A stretch of 37,939 nucleotides of DNA from Pseudobutyrivibrio sp. (GTDB lineage: Bacteria; Bacillota; Clostridia; Lachnospirales; Lachnospiraceae). The notes under the pieces were generated by a model, which saw only the letters and a list, made by a program, of their open reading frames with translations, ran no database searches and was not told the DNA's origin. The position numbers and the translations under genes are program-made. Below are positions 31,802 to 37,939 of the stretch, piece by piece. Every line of letters begins with the position of its first letter. The first letter of the stretch is position 1. The stretch lies in contig JAILAV010000070.1 in the NCBI GenBank assembly GCA_024681435.1, positions 1 to 37,939 on the forward strand. The letters are read 5' to 3'.

Positions 31802-32389
31802 ATGGCAAAGTATGTATGTTCAGTTTGTGGTTATGTTCATGAGGGAGACAACCCTCCAGCAGAGTGCCCAATCTGCCACGTTGGTGCTGACAAATTTAAG
31901 AAAGTAGAGGGTGAGCTTACTCTTGCTGCTGAGCACGAGTTCGGCGTATATGCTACAACAGTTAAGAATAATCCAGAAATTTCTGATGAAGATAAGAAAT
32001 ATATTTTCGAGCAGCTTAAAGCTAATTTTGAAGGTGAGTGCTCAGAGGTTGGTATGTACCTTTGCATGGCTCGCGTAGCTCATAGAGAGGGTTATCCAGA
32101 AATCGGTCTTTATTGGGAAAAGGCTGCTTACGAAGAAGCAGAGCACGCTGCTAAGTTCGCAGAAATGCTTGGTTCTGAGTTAGAGGCTAACATGACAGAT
32201 TCTACAAAGAAGAATCTTGCATGGCGTGTTGATTGCGAATTTGGCGCAACAGCAGGCAAGACAGACCTTGCTAAGTGTGCAAAGAAGAACAACTTAGATG
32301 CTATTCATGATACAGTTCATGAGATGGCTCGTGATGAGGCTAGACACGGCAAGGCTCTTCAGGGACTTCTTAATCGTTACTTCAAATAA
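31802..32389 (+). CDS. Reverse rubrerythrin (rubredoxin domain N-terminal)
   Basis: Non-haem diiron peroxidase that reduces H2O2 (and possibly O2) in anaerobes. 195 residues in the reversed order: rubredoxin-like FeCys4 domain first (Cys6, Cys9, Cys22, Cys25) and a ferritin-like four-helix diiron domain after (about 50-195), with EGECSEVGMYL, YEEAEHAAKF and HEMARDEARHG supplying the Glu/His ligands. Classical rubrerythrin has the opposite order. GAAAGGAG lies before the ATG. It is downstream of perR, with a Per-box-like sequence between, and ends at a strong terminator. Expected role: defence during exposure to oxygen, with electrons from NADH via rubredoxin-type carriers. Confidence 0.95.
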   Translation: MAKYVCSVCGYVHEGDNPPAECPICHVGADKFKKVEGELTLAAEHEFGVYATTVKNNPEISDEDKKYIFEQLKANFEGECSEVGMYLCMARVAHREGYPEIGLYWEKAAYEEAEHAAKFAEMLGSELEANMTDSTKKNLAWRVDCEFGATAGKTDLAKCAKKNNLDAIHDTVHEMARDEARHGKALQGLLNRYFK

Positions 32390-32404
32390 GATGTGTGTAA
32401 AAAA

Positions 32405-32436
32405 GGGACTAACCATTATGGTTAGTCCCAATTTTT
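32405..32436. terminator. Bidirectional terminator
   Basis: Stem GGGACTAACC / GGTTAGTCCC (32405-32414 with 32420-32429), followed by AATTTTTTT on the plus strand and TTTTTTAC on the minus strand. It serves both rubrerythrin and the convergent surface-protein gene. Confidence 0.95.
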
Positions 32437-35049
32437 TTATTGATTTAATTTATCAAGGAGTTTAATAGCTGCACGTCTTTTTACTTCAAGTGCAACTACA
32501 CCAGCTCCGGCTGTAGATGCTCCAGCCAAACCTACGAACCATTTTCCTCTGGCTAAAATTCCTGCCATTGTAATTGTTTCTTCTTCCTGCTTTTTAGTAG
32601 CAGGCTTTTCTGGCTCTGCAGGTGGTACTTCTTCTAATGGAGCTTCAACTACTGCATCAGCCTCGCTTGAACTACCGTAGTCATGACTATCAGAACTATC
32701 ACTGCCGTCATCACTATCATTTATTTCTTCTATCTCCTCTATAGGAAGTTCTTCTAATATAGGTTCCTGAATAATTAATGGAGCTATTTCTGTGATAACC
32801 TCATCATCACTATCACTATCTTCTTCAACCTCTTGAGCTTTTTCAATCTCCCTAACCTTTTCTATCACTTCTAGAATCTGTTCAGGAGTGATTTGAATTA
32901 CTGGCTCTGGCACTATCACAGTGGCAGGCACCGGTATTTCTGGCTCCTCAGGTTCTAGCGCTGGTTCCGGTTGTGGTTGCGGATTAAAAATAATTTGAAA
33001 CGGATTGAATCGTTCAACATATTTATCAAATGCTAGTGATATGGCATCTTCAGCTGAGTACAAGTTTTCTTGCGCATCATCTAAATTATCTTTAGCTCTT
33101 TCCAGCTGAATCTCTAATTCTGTAATCCGTGCAGCAGCATTAATTTCATTTGCAGCATCCAAATCTGCAATTTGCTTTTGCAAATCTCCCACCTTACTCT
33201 TAGCTGCATCATATTCAGCCTGAGCACTTGAAATTTGCTTTAACAAATTGTTGTAGGCTGATAATCGATTTGCAAGATTGCCTACGTAAGATGTATATTC
33301 ACCATCGTTACTTCCAAATAAAGACTTGCCTGTATTCTTGTGAGCCTCTTGCAACTTCGCATATACGGTATGAAGATTAATATCAAACCTGCTGTTTTCT
33401 GCATCAACATCTATTGCATAATTATCATTTATTGCTTGATTTCTAATGGCATTAAAAGCTGCTGTATAGGATTTATACTGGGCACTCGAAACTGCTTCAT
33501 TTAATGCATAACCTGTAATGTAACGAATCTGTCCTGCATCATATTCATCCTCAGAGCTAAGTACAATACCACCATCAGCTTCAATCTCAGATACTAGCTG
33601 TTCATATGTCTTACGCTCACCCTTAGTATATGTGTTTAAGGTATCAACTCTGTCGTAAGTAACATTATAGAACAAATTCAAATAAAGGTATGAACTATAA
33701 TCTGTCTTCCAACCATATTGGAATGCGGCATCTGAATTAAAGTAATTATTTGTCTGGGAATCATATTTATTTTCTAGTTCAGTCTTTCCCTGCTGAACAG
33801 CTTTTCCATCAGTATATCCATCGGCTGTTATGTTACCTGTGTAATTGATTTCCGTATCCTGATATCTTGGAATATAAAAGCCTGTTACTGTCCAGTAATA
33901 CTTAATTGCTATCTGGCCATCTTGTAGCTCACTAGCCTGTTCTTTTGTTAGCTCAACAACGTTATTATTAGCATCTGTATATCTATAAACAAGGTGGTTA
34001 TCATATATATGTACCTCACCACTCTCTTTGTCTATCGTATATCCATAGTCGGCTGAAACGTTTCTTAAGAAATTTCCCTCAGAATCAAGAATGTCATAGG
34101 AAATACTAACATAATCTGAACTACTAGAAGTAACAGAATAATTATCTATCTTTTGCCCATCAAAAAGCTGGGTTTTAGGTACATAGTAATGCTGAATAAC
34201 AGAGACAACATAAGTAGACACATCTGTGTCTTTATTTTCGTCCGCAGAAACAAGGGCTGCTGCTCCAGCATCTACCAGCTGTTGCTTTGCTTCTTCAAGC
34301 TGTTGTTGTAAATCCGAAAGTCGATTCTGAGCATCATCAAGGGCATCCGCGGCATCCTGCAAATTCTGAGTAGCACTTGCCTTGTTAGAATTGTAGGCTT
34401 CCACGGCTGTTTCATAATCGCTTTTTGCCGCCTCATATTCGGCCAGCTTGTCATTATAATCGGCTTCGGCTATCTCATATTTTTCCTCCGCCTCAATAAG
34501 TGTCATATCTGCATCTTCGATTGCAATCTCTACTTCATCTATATCGGTAGTTTCATCTTCCACAACCGCTAATGCAGAATTTGCATCTTCTAAGGCCTGC
34601 TCAGCACTTTCTTTTGCATCTTCTGTAACATCCTCTGCCTGAGACACTGCCTCATCGGCCTGTGATGATGCCTCTTCCATAGCATCGGCCGCTTTTTCGA
34701 TATTACCGATATCTACGACTGCTGAATCGATGGATTCTTCTATTTGGTTGTTACAATTATCTATTTCATTAGCTTGCTGCAAAGCCGATTCATCTAAAAT
34801 ATCAGAATCAACTGCTTCTTCAACAGCCGGGGTGATACTTTCGAAACTCTCTTGTGAAGCAATTTCGTTAACATCAGAAGTCACAGCAGTTTCCTGTGAA
34901 GTGATTTCCTCCACATCTTCTGTTTCCGGCACAAAAACAGGGCTTTCAGAATCATCTGAAGCCTCTGCATAAATCGGAAACGCCAAACTACTGGCTAATG
35001 TAATTGTCGACAAGCCCAATGCTGCAGCTCTAGTCGAACCTCTAATCAT
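32437..35049 (-). CDS. Acidic coiled-coil surface protein with C-terminal membrane anchor
   Basis: 870 residues, exported. Residues 1-28 form a signal peptide (MIRGSTRAAALG, hydrophobic core, IYAEA). Then come an acidic Ser/Thr/Glu-rich region (30-105), a long Ala/Glu/Asp-rich coiled coil (about 105-265), a Tyr/Asn/Thr-rich probable beta domain (about 275-560), a second coiled coil (about 590-680), a Pro/Glu wall-spanning stretch (PQPQPEPALEPEEPEIPVP), a Ser-Asp-rich tract, and a C-terminal hydrophobic segment with basic tail (VGLAGASTAGAGVVALEVKRR). No LPxTG-type sortase motif is seen, so it is probably membrane-anchored. It may act in adhesion or as a cell-surface fibre; the family is not recognised. 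The upstream promoter suggests LytTR control. Confidence 0.85.
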   Translation of the reverse strand: MIRGSTRAAALGLSTITLASSLAFPIYAEASDDSESPVFVPETEDVEEITSQETAVTSDVNEIASQESFESITPAVEEAVDSDILDESALQQANEIDNCNNQIEESIDSAVVDIGNIEKAADAMEEASSQADEAVSQAEDVTEDAKESAEQALEDANSALAVVEDETTDIDEVEIAIEDADMTLIEAEEKYEIAEADYNDKLAEYEAAKSDYETAVEAYNSNKASATQNLQDAADALDDAQNRLSDLQQQLEEAKQQLVDAGAAALVSADENKDTDVSTYVVSVIQHYYVPKTQLFDGQKIDNYSVTSSSSDYVSISYDILDSEGNFLRNVSADYGYTIDKESGEVHIYDNHLVYRYTDANNNVVELTKEQASELQDGQIAIKYYWTVTGFYIPRYQDTEINYTGNITADGYTDGKAVQQGKTELENKYDSQTNNYFNSDAAFQYGWKTDYSSYLYLNLFYNVTYDRVDTLNTYTKGERKTYEQLVSEIEADGGIVLSSEDEYDAGQIRYITGYALNEAVSSAQYKSYTAAFNAIRNQAINDNYAIDVDAENSRFDINLHTVYAKLQEAHKNTGKSLFGSNDGEYTSYVGNLANRLSAYNNLLKQISSAQAEYDAAKSKVGDLQKQIADLDAANEINAAARITELEIQLERAKDNLDDAQENLYSAEDAISLAFDKYVERFNPFQIIFNPQPQPEPALEPEEPEIPVPATVIVPEPVIQITPEQILEVIEKVREIEKAQEVEEDSDSDDEVITEIAPLIIQEPILEELPIEEIEEINDSDDGSDSSDSHDYGSSSEADAVVEAPLEEVPPAEPEKPATKKQEEETITMAGILARGKWFVGLAGASTAGAGVVALEVKRRAAIKLLDKLNQ

Positions 35050-35108
35050 AACAAAATTACCCTTTCATCCCCTTTTAATTATTTATACTCAATGGTAGAT
35101 TAACAGAT

Positions 35109-35156
35109 ATCATATTATGCGCAATACCATTGGCAAGATTGCATAACTTTTGGCAA
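35109..35156 (-). promoter_or_regulatory. Surface-protein promoter with TTGCCAA direct repeat (LytTR-like)
   Basis: On the minus strand TTGCCAA occurs at 35150-35156 and again 20 bases downstream at 35130-35136. The proximal copy is the -35 (TTGCCA, 35131-35136), 16 bases before TATGAT (35109-35114). A start point about 55 bases before the surface-protein ATG follows. The layout mirrors the agrD promoter. The distal copy is itself within a 17-base palindrome (35145-35161). Confidence 0.6.
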
Positions 35157-35186
35157 AAGTTTTTGAGTAGCTTTACTTAATACTTG

Positions 35187-35900
35187 TTATCGGTTAACAA
35201 ACTGATAATCTTTAATCTGTTGTGTGATATCTGAAACCTTTCTTGCTGAGATAGGAAAAATTGTCTTATCATTCATGTAAACGTCCCCCCCGTTAACACG
35301 AGCAATAAAGTCCATATTAATGATAATTCCCCTATTTATCATTAAAAATCTCCTGTCAGAACCTGTCAGCTGAACAAATTCGCTGGATGTAAGTCTTGCC
35401 CTAGTGGAATTGTTATCATCCTTATTTATCTCCAAATAATGACCATCTGTTGTTACAGAAACGATATCGTGAAGATAAATTCGCTCTTCGATTGATCCAG
35501 TTGTAATCTTAATAAAAGCTTCATCTAGTGGTGTGTGTGCGATTATCTCTGAAACGACCTGATTAATTCTGTCTATTGTAAATGGTTTTGTCACATAATC
35601 AAATGCATGTAATAAAAACGCGTCTGGATAATGTCCATCTGATGCTGTTAAGAAAATTAAGAATGTACGCTCAGTTAGACCTCTTAATTTTCTTGCAGTT
35701 TCGATACCGTCCATGCCTGGCATGAAAATATCCATGAAGACAATATCGAATCTTCTTGAAGATAATGCTTCAATAAAATCCAGGCCACTTCCAAACTCCT
35801 CCACTTCAAGCGGAATGGCCTTCTTAGCCGAAAGTTTCTCTACCATCATTTTTAATTGCATTCGAAAGATACTTTCGTCATCAATAACTGCAATTCTCAT
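35187..35900 (-). CDS. LytTR-family response regulator
   Basis: 237 residues. Receiver domain 1-120 with acidic pocket Asp7-Asp8, phospho-acceptor Asp57 in IVFMDIFMPGMDG, a Thr in FLTASD and Lys in VTKPF. The C-terminal part (about 135-232) is a LytTR DNA-binding domain (HDIVSVTTDGHYLEI, FLMINRGIIINMDFI). It differs clearly from the AgrA-like protein at 17961-18686. It lies upstream of, and on the same strand as, the surface-protein gene (137-base gap with LytTR-like repeats) and is divergent from the hybrid kinase gene. The kinase is the likely partner, although LytTR regulators normally pair with GHKL/HPK10 kinases rather than hybrid HisKA kinases. Confidence 0.92.
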   Translation of the reverse strand: MRIAVIDDESIFRMQLKMMVEKLSAKKAIPLEVEEFGSGLDFIEALSSRRFDIVFMDIFMPGMDGIETARKLRGLTERTFLIFLTASDGHYPDAFLLHAFDYVTKPFTIDRINQVVSEIIAHTPLDEAFIKITTGSIEERIYLHDIVSVTTDGHYLEINKDDNNSTRARLTSSEFVQLTGSDRRFLMINRGIIINMDFIARVNGGDVYMNDKTIFPISARKVSDITQQIKDYQFVNR

Positions 35901-35954
35901 AATAAACCCCTTTTAAATTCTATTGTATAAAAAATGATACCACAATTCAGTCAA

Positions 35955-35990
35955 CTTGATAATGAAAATCAAGAAATTATTTTATATAAT
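35955..35990 (+). promoter_or_regulatory. Inverted repeat and -10 before the hybrid kinase
   Basis: CTTGAT-N7-ATCAAG (35955-35973) precedes TATAAT (35985-35990), which ends only six bases before the ATG. With the usual 6-8 base distance to the start point the mRNA would begin at or near the ATG, without room for a ribosome site, and none is seen. No -35 at 17 bases. Confidence 0.4.
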
Positions 35991-35996
35991 ATTGTC

Positions 35997-37939
35997 ATGA
36001 AAATTATTTTAGATAACATTTTATACATAAACATTATATTGTTAATTGCAGGAGCCACATCAATTCACCTAGGCGCAAGCTTTTTAAAACGAGAAAAACA
36101 CACAAGGGGGTTCTTTAAATATTCAGTATTTTTGCTTGCTCTCGGTAACGGCCTATGCTGCATGGGGTACTCTATAATGTCTCTTAGCTACGATCTTAAG
36201 CTAGCATATTATTTTAGAGTGGTGGGGTTAGCAGGAATCGATATCTATCTCATAGCAGAAATCATGCTAATTACCAGCTGTTTAAATTTTAGTCGTTTTG
36301 CTGAATATTTTATTCTTTGCATCAGTTTAATTGCTGCTGCATCTGATGTAATTATTTACGGACATCCGGATTCTAATATTTTCGTCCGCTACAATACTTA
36401 CACTAGCTACTATAGAGCAGATCCATATAGACACCTTTTTCATTACACATATCTTGTGGTTCTTGCCACTTGCATGATTCTCATTGCACTAGTCTGGCTT
36501 TTTAATGTTAAGTTCAAAAGAGAAAAGCGCCTTATATTATTCGCATTCCTCTCTAATTTTATTTTCTTAGCATCTAGCATACCTGACTACTTACTATTAC
36601 ACGGAGACACTAAGCTTCCTCATTTATATTATTGCTGCGGAATTCTTTGCGCTTTCGTTGTATTTTACTTGGCAGCCAACAATTACATGATGTTCTATAT
36701 CACCGTAAACAGCGTCAGTAGGGATATTTTTTCTACCTTAGGTACTGGCCTTTTGGTTTTTGATACCAACTATCATCTGAATCTTTCTAACGATTATGCC
36801 AATAAGCTTCTTGGCTTAGATAAAGAACCTCATCGTATTCGTTTGAAGGAAATCTTTTGCCTCCAAAGCGGTGAGCCTCTTAGAATGTTTGAAAAGGCAG
36901 CCTCTGGCCAGGATTCTGATTACCGTCTTACTTCAGAGGTTACCGGAAAAGTCGTGCTTGTTCATTTTTCTTGCAAAAAAGACAAACACAATCAGCCTAT
37001 GTGCTTTTTGTTAGTTGCCACAGATTTGACAGAAGAAAATCGTTTGATTGAAGAGGCTCAGGCAGCTAACAAAGCCAAGTCAGAATTCATCAGCAACATC
37101 TCTCACGAAATTCGTACACCTTTGAATATCATCGCTGGTATGGACGAATTAATTATTAGAGAAACTACTGATTCAAATATTATGAAGTATGCCGACAACA
37201 TCCGCATCGCTTCACGAAGCCTTTCATCTCTTATTAATGATGTACTAGACTTCTCAAAAATCGAATCCGGTAAGCTTGATTTGTACTCTGAAGAGTATTC
37301 AGTTGCCGATTTGTTAAACGACTGCTACAACATGTTCTCCACATTGGCTATTGATAAGCATCAGCAATTCTCTATTCAATGTGATCCAAACTTGCCTACA
37401 CGACTAATTGGTGATGATGTTCGTATTAAGCAGATTCTTTCTAATTTGCTTTCAAACGCTATGAAGTACACACCTGAAAACGGCAAGGTTTCTCTGGATA
37501 TCAGCTACGTGAATAACGACGAAAACTCAGTCACATTAACATTTGTAATTATGGATAATGGTATAGGAATTAAGGAAGAAGATATCCCTCATCTATTTGA
37601 AAACTTCCAACGATTTGAGCTTTCTCGTAACAGATCTATCCAAGGAACCGGTTTAGGTCTTTCGATTACCAGCAAACTTGTTTCATTATTACATGGTCAA
37701 ATATTAGTAGATAGTGTTTACGGCGTAGGCTCAACCTTCACTGTAAAATTAGCTCAAACAATTGTGAATTCTTCTCCAATTGGTGATATCACCCAGAACT
37801 ACTCTCCATCTAATCACAAATATCACTCTAGCTTTAAGGCTCCTGAAGCTAGAATCCTTGCTGTTGATGATGTGCAGATGAACTTGGATGTATTTGTAGG
37901 ATTATTAAAGAACACTGATATCAAAATTGATACCGCACT
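35997..37939 (+). CDS. Hybrid sensor histidine kinase, 7TM-PAS-HisKA-REC (cut by right edge)
   Basis: At least 647 codons, open to the right edge. Seven hydrophobic helices (about 1-225, HisKA_7TM-like) are followed by a PAS domain (about 240-345; TGLLVFDTNYHLNLSN), a HisKA dimerisation helix with SNISHEIRTPLN (phospho-acceptor His370), an HATPase domain with SNLLSNAMKYT, DNGIGI and GTGLGLS, and the beginning of a receiver domain (ARILAVDDVQMN), which is truncated before its phospho-acceptor Asp. The ATG at 35997 is the first start in frame and directly opens the first helix. It is divergent from the LytTR regulator. A hybrid kinase of this kind may signal through an Hpt partner beyond the window. 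Confidence 0.88.
   Translation, partial: MKIILDNILYINIILLIAGATSIHLGASFLKREKHTRGFFKYSVFLLALGNGLCCMGYSIMSLSYDLKLAYYFRVVGLAGIDIYLIAEIMLITSCLNFSRFAEYFILCISLIAAASDVIIYGHPDSNIFVRYNTYTSYYRADPYRHLFHYTYLVVLATCMILIALVWLFNVKFKREKRLILFAFLSNFIFLASSIPDYLLLHGDTKLPHLYYCCGILCAFVVFYLAANNYMMFYITVNSVSRDIFSTLGTGLLVFDTNYHLNLSNDYANKLLGLDKEPHRIRLKEIFCLQSGEPLRMFEKAASGQDSDYRLTSEVTGKVVLVHFSCKKDKHNQPMCFLLVATDLTEENRLIEEAQAANKAKSEFISNISHEIRTPLNIIAGMDELIIRETTDSNIMKYADNIRIASRSLSSLINDVLDFSKIESGKLDLYSEEYSVADLLNDCYNMFSTLAIDKHQQFSIQCDPNLPTRLIGDDVRIKQILSNLLSNAMKYTPENGKVSLDISYVNNDENSVTLTFVIMDNGIGIKEEDIPHLFENFQRFELSRNRSIQGTGLGLSITSKLVSLLHGQILVDSVYGVGSTFTVKLAQTIVNSSPIGDITQNYSPSNHKYHSSFKAPEARILAVDDVQMNLDVFVGLLKNTDIKIDTA

Overview
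The window looks like a chromosomal segment of a low-GC, anaerobic, Gram-positive gut or rumen Clostridia, most likely Lachnospiraceae (Butyrivibrio, Pseudobutyrivibrio or Roseburia-like). The basis is the low GC with strong GGAGG ribosome-binding sites, CIRCE-controlled chaperones, reverse rubrerythrin with PerR, 2-hydroxyacyl-CoA dehydratase-type proteins, an agr-type peptide signalling locus, and the close similarity of proteins to clostridial families. No rRNA, tRNA, CRISPR array or intact insertion sequence is visible, and the genus is inference.

Layout. 1-3.3 kb: the start of an unknown gene running off the left edge, then rarA and an AspT-type aspartate aminotransferase in one minus-strand operon. 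3.4-12.2 kb: a seven-gene minus-strand sugar operon (ROK regulator, MmsA/GguA-type ATPase, permease, binding lipoprotein, fructokinase, HAD phosphatase, GH32 beta-fructosidase) for uptake and breakdown of fructose-containing sugars. 12.5-15.2 kb: clpB behind a CIRCE-overlapped promoter.

15.2-19.7 kb is the most interesting part: a complete agr-like quorum-sensing locus in a split, divergent arrangement. A short agrD peptide gene (about 44 codons) lies on the minus strand, followed by a secreted protein and a small membrane protein. agrC, agrA and agrB overlap on the plus strand. Between the two arms is a pair of 13-bp direct repeats at a 21-bp period. The proximal copy forms the -35 of the agrD promoter, as expected for a LytTR (AgrA-type) activator. 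After agrB lies a gene-free stretch with four regularly spaced palindromic elements.

19.8-26.8 kb: a trehalose region (treR, treP with fused EIIA, treC, two TreR-type palindromes), then a chemoreceptor, then a 5'-truncated remnant of a second GH13 glucosidase. 26.8-30.4 kb: CIRCE-controlled hsp20, a very long hairpin between convergent genes, and a pair of 2-hydroxyacyl-CoA dehydratase-type subunits without an activator gene. 30.4-32.4 kb: an unknown 265-residue protein, then perR and reverse rubrerythrin with Per-box-like palindromes.

32.4-37.9 kb: an acidic coiled-coil surface protein, a LytTR response regulator and a divergent hybrid histidine kinase cut by the right edge. The surface-protein promoter again has a direct repeat whose proximal copy is the -35, so it is a plausible target of the adjacent LytTR regulator. 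The window thus holds two separate LytTR circuits, each next to an exported protein of unknown function.
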